Source: Enterococcus sp. MMGLQ5-1
Lineage (GTDB): Bacteria > Bacillota > Bacilli > Lactobacillales > Streptococcaceae
DNA length: 64,000 nt
NCBI RefSeq assembly: GCF_013155265.1
Contig: NZ_JABJXU010000007.1
Coordinates: 1-64,000 of the forward strand
Direction of reading: 5' to 3'
The notes beneath the pieces are model-generated. The model ran no database searches and had not been told where the DNA came from. It saw nothing but the letters and a program-made list of their open reading frames with translations. This document shows positions 37,441 through 48,262 of this stretch, piece by piece. The position numbers and the translations under genes are program-made. Every line of letters starts with the position of its first letter. Position 1 is the first letter of the stretch.

Positions 37441-38343
37441 TTATAAAAAAATACCAATAAAATAAGTTAAAGCCTGAGCTACTGAACCAAGTGCTAAAAT
37501 TTTGACTGCGCAGATAAAGGTTTCCCTTTTGACTTGTTTTTTTATAAATAGATTAATTTGTTTAATAATAATTGGTAAAATCAAAAAGGTCAGTAAAACA
37601 GTCAATGGCGCAAGCTCAAGCAGGGGGCTAGCTAAAATCGCTAAGAAGGCGAGGACATTGAAGGCAATAAATAATCTCAAACTATTTTTAAGCCCGATAT
37701 AATGCACAAGGGTATAACGCTGATTCAGTTCATCCTCCTTTAAATCACAAATATTATTAGCTAACATTAAATTAGCAATCCAAACAGTATTTGGTAAAGA
37801 AATTAAAAAAATGCCTGAAATCGTCCCGAAATCCCAAGTAAAAGATGAATAAGTATTAATATAGACACAAATCAAGGAAATCATAAACCCCATCGTAATG
37901 CCTGAAAAAAACTCACCTAAAGGTAAACTCGACAATGGTTTAGGCCCACTCGAATAAAAAATACCGACTAAATAACAATAAATACCCATAAATAATAACG
38001 GCCAACCGACGATTGTAGCCAAACCAATTCCCAATAATGCTGAGATCGTAATCATGGCGATAATCAAGTTTTTTACTAATTTCAATGAGATATTTTCCCG
38101 ACCAATAATATTCGTTTTCTCCCGATAATCATGTAAGTCAGTCGCATGATGATAATCATTATAATTATCCAGCATATCCACCGCCATATTAAAAATAAAC
38201 ATGGCGACAAAATAAATAAAAACATAACCCAAATGAACAGCTTGATAATGATACCAACTAAAGACAAGACCGATAAAGAATGGCAACACACTTGCCGTTT
38301 TTGCTTTAAATTCAACTAGTTCTAAAAACACTGAAAGACTCAA
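37441..38343 (-). CDS. menA: 1,4-dihydroxy-2-naphthoate polyprenyltransferase
   Basis: A 300-residue UbiA-family membrane prenyltransferase with about eight helices. The two aspartate motifs are NMAVDMLDNYNDYHHATD and NNICDLKEDELNQRYTL, which hold Mg-diphosphate. It attaches the isoprenoid tail to DHNA to make demethylmenaquinone. The start is an unremarkable TTG at 38341-38343, so the N-terminus is uncertain by a few codons. It is divergent from the polyprenyl diphosphate synthase gene that would supply its lipid substrate, and both neighbour cydABCD. Confidence 0.9.
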   Translation of the reverse strand: MSLSVFLELVEFKAKTASVLPFFIGLVFSWYHYQAVHLGYVFIYFVAMFIFNMAVDMLDNYNDYHHATDLHDYREKTNIIGRENISLKLVKNLIIAMITISALLGIGLATIVGWPLLFMGIYCYLVGIFYSSGPKPLSSLPLGEFFSGITMGFMISLICVYINTYSSFTWDFGTISGIFLISLPNTVWIANLMLANNICDLKEDELNQRYTLVHYIGLKNSLRLFIAFNVLAFLAILASPLLELAPLTVLLTFLILPIIIKQINLFIKKQVKRETFICAVKILALGSVAQALTYFIGIFL

Positions 38344-38446
38344 TTAATCAACTCATTTCTTTATATTTATATTATATACAAATAATTAGTAAGATTTTTC
38401 AATAATAGGGTACAATAATAAATATGTACTTGAAAGGAATTTACAA

Positions 38447-39427
38447 ATGGTTACTTATTGGGACAAATACCCTCAAATTCAAGAAAATTTAAGCGAAGTT
38501 AAACAATGTATCAATCAACAATTAAAAATCCAAAATCAACCCATTCGTGAGGCCTTAATTCGTTTTAGTGAATCCGGTGGCAAGCTTTTACGACCAGCAT
38601 TCTTTTTATTATTTAGCTACCTTGGTACTCAAGAAAACCTTGAACACCAAAGACGAATAAAAATGGCTAGCTCTTTGGAAATCCTGCACATGGCTTCACT
38701 GATCCATGATGATATTATTGATGACTCCCCCTTAAGAAGAAATACAATTACAGTTCAAGCGCAGTTTGGCAAGGATATTGCCGTTTATACTGGTGATTTA
38801 TTATTTACTGAATTTTTTAATTTATTAATTGAAACAATGACTGAAAAACGATTTTTAGAATTAAATGCTAAAACGATGAAAGCACTACTTTTAGGTGAAC
38901 TGAATCAAATGCATTTTCGCTTTAACCAAAAAGCCGATATCAATGCCTATTTTAGAAGTATAAAAGGTAAAACAGCTGAGTTATTTTCGCTTGCCTGTCT
39001 TGAAGGCTGTGCATTTGCAAAAATGGATGCTGAAGCTCAATTTACAGCACAGCGTATCGGCAGAAATGTTGGCATGGCTTTTCAGATTTATGATGATATT
39101 CTCGACTATGTCGGTAATACAAAAATTATCAAAAAACCGATTCTAGAGGATTTAGCACAGGGAATCTACACGCTGCCCTTGCTCGTCGTTTTAAAAACAC
39201 ATCCCGAAGCTGTTAGTCCATTACTAAATAAGGGGCATCGACTAACAACTCAGGATGCTGAAAAAATTGCACAATCCGTCATTGAATTTGGGGGAATTGA
39301 CAATGCAAAACAAATTGCCCGCGCACTGACCGATAATGCACTGAGACTGCTAGAGAAATTCCCAGAATCAAGTGCTAAATCAGACCTCAAGCAGCTAATT
39401 AATGATTTATTAATTAGGCCTTACTAA
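38447..39427 (+). CDS. Long-chain polyprenyl diphosphate synthase
   Basis: A 326-residue trans-prenyltransferase with a first Asp-rich motif at 88-93 (DDIIDD, followed by SPLRR), GGKLLRP, the GEL/Q segment LLLGELNQM and a second motif YDDILDY. Chain length cannot be read directly; the context suggests the tail for menaquinone. The ATG follows AAAGGAA. A -10-like TACAAT precedes it. It is convergent with cydC, with 16 bases between stops. Confidence 0.9.
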   Translation: MVTYWDKYPQIQENLSEVKQCINQQLKIQNQPIREALIRFSESGGKLLRPAFFLLFSYLGTQENLEHQRRIKMASSLEILHMASLIHDDIIDDSPLRRNTITVQAQFGKDIAVYTGDLLFTEFFNLLIETMTEKRFLELNAKTMKALLLGELNQMHFRFNQKADINAYFRSIKGKTAELFSLACLEGCAFAKMDAEAQFTAQRIGRNVGMAFQIYDDILDYVGNTKIIKKPILEDLAQGIYTLPLLVVLKTHPEAVSPLLNKGHRLTTQDAEKIAQSVIEFGGIDNAKQIARALTDNALRLLEKFPESSAKSDLKQLINDLLIRPY

Positions 39428-39443
39428 CCTAACTTCCAATTAA

Positions 39444-41192
39444 TTAATCTAATCCTAGATCAATTGCTCTAAGCTGTTGAAATTTAGGGTTAGATTTTTC
39501 TAATGCCTGAGGCGAATCATTCATTACTAAACGACCAGCCTCGATAAAAATGACACGATCCATCAATTCAATCCCTTGTAAGTGATGCGTAATCCAAATT
39601 ATCGTTTTATCCCGCAGGACCTCAAAAAAAGTAGCCAATAGCGCTTGTTCAGTAATCGGATCAAGACCAACCGTCGGTTCATCTAAAATAATAATTGGAA
39701 CATCCTTTAATAAAATCCGAGCTAAAGCCAAGCGATGACGTTCCCCACCTGAAAATCTCAAGCCCGCTTCATCAACCATGGTTTCAATCCCGTCTGGTAA
39801 TGAATCAATTAATGAGCCTAGACCTACGCGTTGAAGTGCCGCAATAATTGCTTCATCCGAGGCCGTCTCTTGACCAATGCGGATATTATTCGCAATTGTT
39901 GTATGGAAAAGATATGGCTTTTGTTGGATAACACCAATATAATCAGCAATCGCTTCTCCAAACTGGGTTGTTGGCACGCCATTTAAACTAATTTGACCAG
40001 CAGTTGGTTGTAAATCGCCTCGTAAAAGAGTTGCTAATGTACTCTTACCTGCACCACTCTTGCCCAAAACACCGATTTTTTCACCTTGGTTAATCGTTAA
40101 GGAAAATTGATTAAGCACTAGCTTACTATTTACCGTATATTTAAAATTAACCTGATCAACAGCTAACTTAAACGGTGCTTTTAATTTAAATTGCTCCAAT
40201 TTTCGAGCTGAAATCTCGGGCAAATCATTAAAACGTCGAATCGAATCAGAATAGCTATTGGTCTCCTGCGCTGCATTAGATAAGGGGGCAAAGGCATCAA
40301 TCAAAGGAAATACAGTTAAAACAAACGCAGCAATCCAATTTGCTTTTCCACCTCGTACACCAATAAATTGACTACTCGTCCAATAAAGCAGCGAAATTGT
40401 AATCAAACCAAAAATCAATTGAATAATAAAATCACGAAAACGATTAAACGACTGAATTGCTTTATTTGTTTGACGAAGCTCAGTCTCTAAGCGCTCATGC
40501 ATTTCTAGATAGCTTGCAGTACGTTGACTAAAAATCCAGTCCCCAATCCCTAAAACATTATCTGTTAATTGAGGATATAATTGATTTTTTAATTGCTTGA
40601 GTTGACTTTGTCGGGCGCCATTAATCAGCACGCTAACCATTGGTAATAAAATAACTACAATCCCTAATAATAACAGCATTACTAAGGCAAACCAAACTGA
40701 AAAGAAGCCCAGGCCGATAATAATAAACACATAAAGCAGCCATGCGATAATCGTTGGGAAAATTGTTCTTAAATATAAATTTTGGATATGATTAATATCT
40801 TCAGCTAATAAGCCCAAAATATCGCCCATCCGATAATGCCGTTGAAAAAAAATCGCATCCTGCTCCACAACTTGATACAATTTTAAACGCAATTTTGAAG
40901 TCATCTTTAAAACCCAATTATGACTGACTAATCTTTCGATATAACGAAAAACGGGGCGAGAAATACCAAAAGCACGAGTTAAAACAATCGGAATATAAAT
41001 CATCAAAATGTTTTCTGGTAGAGAGGCTGCCCTACTAATCAAATAGCCTGAATTAAACATCAAAGCCCCAGCACTAAAAAACGTTAAGAAGCCTAGGAAA
41101 ATTGCCAATAATAGTGTTTTTCTATACTGTTTAAGAAAAGGCTTAATCCAAGAATCACTCTCTAAAGCCCTGAATAGTTTAATTTTTTGCAT
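39444..41192 (-). CDS. cydC: Thiol reductant ABC exporter subunit CydC
   Basis: A 582-residue half-transporter: six membrane helices (about 20-290), then an ATPase domain with GKSGAGKST, FSGGERHRLALAR and IIILDEPTVGLD. With CydD it exports cysteine/glutathione and is needed to assemble cytochrome bd. It overlaps cydD by 14 bases at the end of the cydABDC transcript. Confidence 0.92.
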   Translation of the reverse strand: MQKIKLFRALESDSWIKPFLKQYRKTLLLAIFLGFLTFFSAGALMFNSGYLISRAASLPENILMIYIPIVLTRAFGISRPVFRYIERLVSHNWVLKMTSKLRLKLYQVVEQDAIFFQRHYRMGDILGLLAEDINHIQNLYLRTIFPTIIAWLLYVFIIIGLGFFSVWFALVMLLLLGIVVILLPMVSVLINGARQSQLKQLKNQLYPQLTDNVLGIGDWIFSQRTASYLEMHERLETELRQTNKAIQSFNRFRDFIIQLIFGLITISLLYWTSSQFIGVRGGKANWIAAFVLTVFPLIDAFAPLSNAAQETNSYSDSIRRFNDLPEISARKLEQFKLKAPFKLAVDQVNFKYTVNSKLVLNQFSLTINQGEKIGVLGKSGAGKSTLATLLRGDLQPTAGQISLNGVPTTQFGEAIADYIGVIQQKPYLFHTTIANNIRIGQETASDEAIIAALQRVGLGSLIDSLPDGIETMVDEAGLRFSGGERHRLALARILLKDVPIIILDEPTVGLDPITEQALLATFFEVLRDKTIIWITHHLQGIELMDRVIFIEAGRLVMNDSPQALEKSNPKFQQLRAIDLGLD

Positions 41193-42906
41193 GCTGATGT
41201 CCTCGCATTTCCTGTATTAATTGCGTAAATGCTCCTTGCTTAGCTCGCAATTCATCATAAGTGCCTGCTTCGACCAATCGACCCTGTGCCAGCACTAAAA
41301 TATAATCCATCTCATGCATCCAATGTAACCGGTGAGTTGCAAAAAATACTAGCTTATTGGCCATTAGCGGTAGCATCTTTTCCTTCAAAGCAAGCTCAGT
41401 TTCAATATCTAAATGTGCAGTTGGTTCATCAAATAATAAAATTTTGCGCTCTGAATCTAATAATGCTCTAGCTAACGCAACTCTTTGTGCTTGACCACCA
41501 CTTAAACTTCTTTTTCCATCACCAATCACTGTATCTAATCCAGCGGGCAATTCATCAAGCAAGCCTTGCAAATCAAGCTGATTAATCACAGCCATTAGCT
41601 GCTCATCAGTCGCTTCTGGATGATAAAAGGCTAAATTTTCTCGTAAGGTTTTATGAAAAATATATGGATTTTGTGGAATATAGGCCAATTGCCGTTGCCA
41701 ATCCTTTTGTGATAAGTTTTTTAACGCTACTTGGTCGATTTTAAATTCACCCTGAGTTGGCTGAAAAAAACCACTGATTAAATTGATTAGAGTCGACTTA
41801 CCAGAGCCGCTCATACCAACGATCCCAATTTTTTGAAAACCGGAAACCGAAAAGGAGACGTCACTTAAAGCCAGCTTTTGCTCATAGCGATAGCTCAATT
41901 GGTTAAATTGTGCATGACCTTGGGCTGACCACTTTTGCAAAGGCATTTGTTTAATTTCAGCTTCTTGTTCTGAAATAATTGTCCCCATCTCAGCCATCGC
42001 ATTTTTACCATCAAGTGTTGCATGATAGTCGCTTGCAAAATCACGAATCGGTAAAAAATACTCAGGCGCCAAAATTAAAGTCGTTAAAGCTGGAAATAAC
42101 AAAATATTGCCATCTAGCAAGCGTAAGCCTAGTAAAACAGCTACAATCGCTACCGATAGGGTTGTAAAAAAATCTAAAGCAAAGGTCGATAAAATAGCTA
42201 CTTTCAGTGTACTAATCGTTGCTTTTCGGAAATTTTCACTCGTCTGATAAATACTTTTTTCATATTTTTTACTAATGCCAAATACTTGCAGAGTATCGAT
42301 GCCTCGTAAAGAATCAATAAAATGATTCGATAAAATCTGAAAGGTACGATATTGTCGATCCGCCTTACTTTGTGCCGCATAGCCTAAAATAATCATAAAA
42401 ATAATAATTAAAGGAAAAACTAAAAATAAAACAACACCTGATTCCCAGTCTAAAATAAAAATACCAACTAACAGGACAATCGGAATGACAGTCATATTAA
42501 TAATTTTTACAAGGATTAGCTGCAAATAGTTTTCAACCTGATGAATACCCTCGATCAGCATTGTTGTCACATTACCAGTACCGTGCTTTTGAATCAAGGT
42601 AGGACCCATCCGGAATATTTTTTCAAGAAGCTCTGTCCTTAATAGCTTAGCCTGTTGACGCGCATAGGCATCTAAATAACGGTCCCGAAAAAAAGTTAAC
42701 AAATGTCGGCATAAATAGCATAAAAAAAACAACAAGATATAATTAATTTGATTTTTAAATACTTGACCTGACCATAATCTTGAAATGACCAATGCAAGAA
42801 AATAAGCTTGTCCTAGAATAAAGAAGGCTTGTGAGATAGCTAATCCCACAAGCAAAACAAAAACTCGTTTGATACCATTCAGCTTGAAAATATTCTTATC
42901 AAACAT
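41179..42906 (-). CDS. cydD: Thiol reductant ABC exporter subunit CydD
   Basis: A 575-residue ABC half-transporter with six membrane helices, Walker A GMSGSGKST, signature LSGGQAQR and Walker B ILLFDEPTAHLD. Its start overlaps cydB by 8 bases, and its end overlaps cydC, indicating a tightly coupled operon. It forms the heterodimer with CydC. Confidence 0.92.
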   Translation of the reverse strand: MFDKNIFKLNGIKRVFVLLVGLAISQAFFILGQAYFLALVISRLWSGQVFKNQINYILLFFLCYLCRHLLTFFRDRYLDAYARQQAKLLRTELLEKIFRMGPTLIQKHGTGNVTTMLIEGIHQVENYLQLILVKIINMTVIPIVLLVGIFILDWESGVVLFLVFPLIIIFMIILGYAAQSKADRQYRTFQILSNHFIDSLRGIDTLQVFGISKKYEKSIYQTSENFRKATISTLKVAILSTFALDFFTTLSVAIVAVLLGLRLLDGNILLFPALTTLILAPEYFLPIRDFASDYHATLDGKNAMAEMGTIISEQEAEIKQMPLQKWSAQGHAQFNQLSYRYEQKLALSDVSFSVSGFQKIGIVGMSGSGKSTLINLISGFFQPTQGEFKIDQVALKNLSQKDWQRQLAYIPQNPYIFHKTLRENLAFYHPEATDEQLMAVINQLDLQGLLDELPAGLDTVIGDGKRSLSGGQAQRVALARALLDSERKILLFDEPTAHLDIETELALKEKMLPLMANKLVFFATHRLHWMHEMDYILVLAQGRLVEAGTYDELRAKQGAFTQLIQEMRGHQHAKN

Positions 42907-43924
42907 GATTTACACCTTCTGCTAATCCTGGCTGCTTAATTCTTTTGCTAAAGATAAAATAAGTCCAGCCAGTATAGATTAAAACAAATGGTAAAATAGT
43001 AAGTGAAATAATCGACATTATCTTCAAAGTATACGGACTAGAAGAAGCATTTTTTATCAATAAATCAAAATCTGGATTAATTGAGCTAACTAAAACCCTT
43101 GGAAACAGGCCTGTGAATAGTAATGCTACAAGTGACACCAAGGTTAAGCCACTTAAAATAAAAGCCCTAAATTCATGGCGTTTAAGCACAGAAATATTAG
43201 CAAAAACAGTTAGTAAAACAATCAAGGCAGTCAAGACCAAGGATACAATTAAATGCTTGCTAAAGAAATCAGTCTGCATTAATAAAAGTAAAGCGAAGAC
43301 TGCAAGACCGGCATATAAGACCAGATAGGCTCTTTTAGCATACTGATTGGCACGATATCGAATCACACCTTCAGTTTTCAATGAAATATAATTTAGACCA
43401 TGCAGGTAGCATAGTAGCGTCAAGGCTACACCACCAACGATTGAAAATAGATTAAAATAGTCACCAAAGCTGGCACTCATATTACCATTTGCATCAATCG
43501 GCATACCATGGACCATACTCGTAAATAAGAGACCGAAGAAAAACGGTACAATAAAACTACCAATCGTTAAAGTCCAGTTCCAAAGCTGCTTTTGCGACTT
43601 TGGTACCTTATGGCGAAACTCAAACGATACACCTCTAATAATTAGACCAAATAAAATTGCAAATAAAATGAGGTAATAGCCACTAAATAAGGACGCATAC
43701 CAAGCTGGAAACGAAGCAAACATCGCACCCCCAGCTGTTAATAGCCAAACCTCATTGCCATCCCAAACTGGTCCAATTGTTTGGACAATCTGATCTTTTT
43801 CATCCTCATTTTTAGCTAATGTCTGAACGGACATACCAACCCCAAAGTCAAAGCCTTCTAAAAAGAAGAAGCCTGAAAACAGAACGCCAATCAACGTGAA
43901 CCAAAGTAATTGTAAACCACTCAT
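42899..43924 (-). CDS. cydB: Cytochrome bd ubiquinol/menaquinol oxidase subunit II
   Basis: A 341-residue membrane protein with about eight helices. The start LQLLWFTLIGVLFSGFFFLEGFDFGVG is typical of CydB, as are GPVWDGNEVWLLTAGGAMFASFP and FEFRHKVP. With CydA it forms the terminal oxidase that reduces oxygen without pumping protons. It follows cydA by two bases. Confidence 0.95.
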   Translation of the reverse strand: MSGLQLLWFTLIGVLFSGFFFLEGFDFGVGMSVQTLAKNEDEKDQIVQTIGPVWDGNEVWLLTAGGAMFASFPAWYASLFSGYYLILFAILFGLIIRGVSFEFRHKVPKSQKQLWNWTLTIGSFIVPFFFGLLFTSMVHGMPIDANGNMSASFGDYFNLFSIVGGVALTLLCYLHGLNYISLKTEGVIRYRANQYAKRAYLVLYAGLAVFALLLLMQTDFFSKHLIVSLVLTALIVLLTVFANISVLKRHEFRAFILSGLTLVSLVALLFTGLFPRVLVSSINPDFDLLIKNASSSPYTLKIMSIISLTILPFVLIYTGWTYFIFSKRIKQPGLAEGVNHV

Positions 43925-43926
43925 TA

Positions 43927-45339
43927 TTAATACGCCCCCTTATCAAATGGGTCACCTGAACCTGTTCCTTCGTGCGCCAGCTGTAATTCCTCATAATCTG
44001 GTCCCTTTTGTAGCTCCCGACGTACCAAATAAATCATCGTGCCTCCTAGACCAGAGAATAGCAAGAAATAAACAATATTCGTTATTAATAATGATGTCGC
44101 AGAAACATTAGGTGAGATACTATCTTCGATTGTAAATAAACCATAAACAGTCCAAGGATAGCGACCCAGCTCGGTGTTAAGCCAGCCTGCCGTATTGGCA
44201 ATAAACGGTACAAATGTACATAAGCCTAAAATCCATAGCATCCATCGTTTTTCATACAAAATTGGATGCTTCTTACGAGTGAAAAACAAGCCTAAAATTG
44301 CGACCAGTAGCATTAGCATCCCAAAGGCCGCCATAATCCTAAAGCTATAAAATAACGTATTAACAGGTGGATAATAGTTTTTATCATCACCATATTGTTC
44401 AATCAGCTTCTGATTAACGGTATCCATACCTTCGACCGAACCAGATAGCTTATTATAGGATAGGATACTTAGCATATAAGGAATTTCAATGCCAAAAACC
44501 TGCTTGTGTTCTCGCTCATTCGCCCAAGCAATCAAGGTCCATGCTGCAGGATCACCGCTATCCTCATAGGCACCCTCCATCGCAGCAAACTTCATCGGTT
44601 GATCTTCAATCAAAGCCTTCATCTGAGCATCGCCGGCACCTAATACTGTAATTGAGCCTAAAAGTGTAATTACCAAGCCTATCCGAATAGAAGATTTGAA
44701 GATTTCACGATTAACATCCTTTTTCAGTAATTGAAATGCAGATAAGCCAGCGACTACCATGCCGCCTAAGGTTACCGCACCAGCGATTACATGAGTAAAT
44801 TCATACCAGACCTGAGGATTGGCTAATAAAGCACCAAAATCAATCATCTCTGCTCGACCATTATTTAAACGGTAGCCTGAGGGATGCTGCATAAAGCTAT
44901 TTGCCACTAAAATCCAAAAAGCAGACATGACAGAAGCAAAGGTTACTAGCCAAATAAAAATAACGTGCGTTACAGGCTTAACACGATCCCAAGTAAACAT
45001 CCACAGGCCTAAAAAGGTTGACTCTAAAAAGAAAGCCAATAAGGCTTCAATTGCTAAGGGTGCACCAAAAATATCCCCGACAAAGCGAGAATAATCCGAC
45101 CAGTTCATCCCAAATTGAAATTCCTGAATAATACCTGTAACGACACCAACTGCAAAACTAAGTAAGAAGATATTCCCCCAAAATTTTGCCATTTTTTTAA
45201 ATTTTTCATCTTTTTTCACAACATAAATCGTCTCCATGACGGCAACAGATAAAGCGGTTCCAATTGAAAACGGTACAAAGAAATAATGAAAAATTGTTGT
45301 CATTGCAAACTGGATTCTACCAAGTGTTACAATATCCAT
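43927..45339 (-). CDS. cydA: Cytochrome bd ubiquinol/menaquinol oxidase subunit I
   Basis: A 470-residue subunit carrying the haems. His18 (TTIFHYFFVP), His in WYEFTHVIAGAV and the NTAGWLNTELGRYPW segment are the expected haem and quinol regions. The quinol (Q) loop is short, as in Firmicutes. Activity needs haem, but no haem-biosynthesis gene is visible, so haem may be taken from the environment. It is the first gene of cydABDC. Confidence 0.96.
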   Translation of the reverse strand: MDIVTLGRIQFAMTTIFHYFFVPFSIGTALSVAVMETIYVVKKDEKFKKMAKFWGNIFLLSFAVGVVTGIIQEFQFGMNWSDYSRFVGDIFGAPLAIEALLAFFLESTFLGLWMFTWDRVKPVTHVIFIWLVTFASVMSAFWILVANSFMQHPSGYRLNNGRAEMIDFGALLANPQVWYEFTHVIAGAVTLGGMVVAGLSAFQLLKKDVNREIFKSSIRIGLVITLLGSITVLGAGDAQMKALIEDQPMKFAAMEGAYEDSGDPAAWTLIAWANEREHKQVFGIEIPYMLSILSYNKLSGSVEGMDTVNQKLIEQYGDDKNYYPPVNTLFYSFRIMAAFGMLMLLVAILGLFFTRKKHPILYEKRWMLWILGLCTFVPFIANTAGWLNTELGRYPWTVYGLFTIEDSISPNVSATSLLITNIVYFLLFSGLGGTMIYLVRRELQKGPDYEELQLAHEGTGSGDPFDKGAY

Positions 45340-45443
45340 AATAATTCCTCCAACTCAAATTACAAAAGTTATAATAACAAAAAAATATCCTGCTATTCCT
45401 CTGAATTAAAATAACAAATGTATATAATAAATAACCAACATTC

Positions 45444-45479
45444 ATTATACTACTTGAGTTGATTTTCTCAAAGAAAATC
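45444..45479 (-). promoter_or_regulatory. cydA promoter with overlapping inverted repeat
   Basis: Minus strand: -35 TTGAGA (45466-45471), 16-base spacer, -10 TATAAT (45444-45449). The perfect inverted repeat GATTTTCT-CAA-AGAAAATC (45461-45479) overlaps the -35 and could be an operator. It does not match the Rex consensus. Confidence 0.5.
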
Positions 45480-45492
45480 GATTATTTTTGGC

Positions 45493-45559
45493 AAAATAAA
45501 AAGGCAGAAAGTATGACTGAACAGAGATAGGCGAGATGCTAACTCTCTTTTTCAGTCAT
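45493..45559 (-). terminator. Terminator of gdhA
   Basis: Minus strand: arms ATGACTGAA (45551-45559) and TTCAGTCAT (45513-45521) enclose AGAGAG...CTCT. GCCTTTTTATTTT follows. Confidence 0.7.
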
Positions 45560-45578
45560 ATCATTCTGACTTGATAAT

Positions 45579-46967
<1,389 letters not shown>

Positions 46968-47045
46968 TTATTTACTCACTCTTTTCATTATAACTGATAA
47001 TATTTATTAACAAGTAAAATTAATTATTTAATTTAAAAATGATAT

Positions 47046-48068
47046 TTATTTTGATCTTGCCTGCAACGCATCATGATGGCTTGACACCATACCATGAGAC
47101 TCTGCTTGCGGATCAATATAGGTTTTTGCCGTATTCACCGCCACAAGCGCATCGTGTAAAGCCCCGCTGATTAAATTGATTTTCCCGTCATGCAATGAAA
47201 TATCACCGGCAGCATAAATGCCTGAAATATTTGTAGCACAGCCCGCATCCGTCTTAAAATAGTGGTTATCAATTATTTCAATACCTGAAATTGGTTCTTC
47301 AATTAAAACATTTTCTCGATCATAGCCATGATTGACGATTAAAATATCCATATCCAGCTCTGTTACTGCGTTCAATTCATGATTTTTTAAAATAAGGGTT
47401 TTAATCCTTGCTGAGTCACTCGTCGGTACTAATTGGTCAATTGTATGATTAAAATAGCATTCAATACTACTATTTAGTAATTTAGTTACTTCTGCCTCGT
47501 GCCCTCTTAGTGCCTGACCACGATAAACCAAAGTTACTTTTGATGCAATTGATTCAAGCGTATTTGCCCAATCAATTGCTGAATTACTACCACCCGAAAT
47601 AACAACATGCTTGCCATGAAATTGTTCCAGATTTTCAACTTTATAGCATAAATTTGTTGACTCATAGTCTTCAAAATCAGCTACTTCCAGCTTGGTTGGC
47701 TTTAAAATACCTGAACCGACAGCAATAATAATCGCTTTAGACAAGTGAATATTGCCACTCTCAGCTATTAATTTAAAAATATTATTTGCCTTTTGAATAG
47801 AGACAATTTTTTCGCCTAAAACGATTGCTGGATCAAAGGTTTTCGCTTGATTTACTAACTGAGTAATTACCTGACTACCTTTGGTAGGAGGCAGCCCGCC
47901 AATATCCCAAATTACCTTCTCTGAATAGACATTTAATTTACCACCTAAAAATGGATTATATTCAATCAGCTTGGTTTTCATTTCTCGTAAGCCACTATAA
48001 AAAGCGCTATACAAGCCCGCTGGTCCGCCGCCGATTATTGTAACATCATATACTTCGCTATTAACCAT
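47046..48068 (-). CDS. Ferredoxin/flavodoxin-NADP+ reductase, TrxB-like type
   Basis: A 340-residue flavoprotein resembling B. subtilis YumC/YcgT. The FAD motif is GGGPAG (13-18), the NADP motif VISGGSNSAIDWA, and GIYAAGDIS follows. There is no CxxC, so it is not a thioredoxin reductase. It should pass electrons between NADPH and ferredoxin or flavodoxin. A Fur-type palindrome 28 bases upstream of the start suggests iron-dependent repression; B. subtilis ycgT is, as I recall, in the Fur regulon. Confidence 0.9.
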   Translation of the reverse strand: MVNSEVYDVTIIGGGPAGLYSAFYSGLREMKTKLIEYNPFLGGKLNVYSEKVIWDIGGLPPTKGSQVITQLVNQAKTFDPAIVLGEKIVSIQKANNIFKLIAESGNIHLSKAIIIAVGSGILKPTKLEVADFEDYESTNLCYKVENLEQFHGKHVVISGGSNSAIDWANTLESIASKVTLVYRGQALRGHEAEVTKLLNSSIECYFNHTIDQLVPTSDSARIKTLILKNHELNAVTELDMDILIVNHGYDRENVLIEEPISGIEIIDNHYFKTDAGCATNISGIYAAGDISLHDGKINLISGALHDALVAVNTAKTYIDPQAESHGMVSSHHDALQARSK

Positions 48069-48093
48069 TTGCCCTCCTCAGAGTCCTGTTTTT

Positions 48094-48112
48094 ATTGAGA
48101 ATCATTCTCAAT
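48094..48112. promoter_or_regulatory. Fur-type box upstream of the ferredoxin-NADP reductase
   Basis: ATTGAGAAT-C-ATTCTCAAT is a perfect palindrome whose inner TGAGAAT-N-ATTCTCA differs from the Fur box TGATAAT-N-ATTATCA by one symmetrical change in each half. It lies 28 bases before the start codon, so binding would block transcription. Confidence 0.65.
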
Positions 48113-48262
48113 TACTAATTATAGCGAAAAATATTAAAATATACAAATTGGATGCAATAATGAAAAAATCATATGATAATTAAAGCGCTACCATATGATT
48201 GCATTGTACTGAACGCAATAAAATTAGAAAAAGCAGTCAGTAACCAATAAAGCTATTTAATA

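Noticed and set aside
45340-45578. Rex-binding site before cydA
   Set aside because: No TTGTGAA-N4-TTCACAA-like sequence is present; only an unrelated inverted repeat overlaps the promoter.
47046-48068. Thioredoxin reductase
   Set aside because: The redox CxxC motif is absent; domain layout fits the TrxB-like ferredoxin/flavodoxin reductases.
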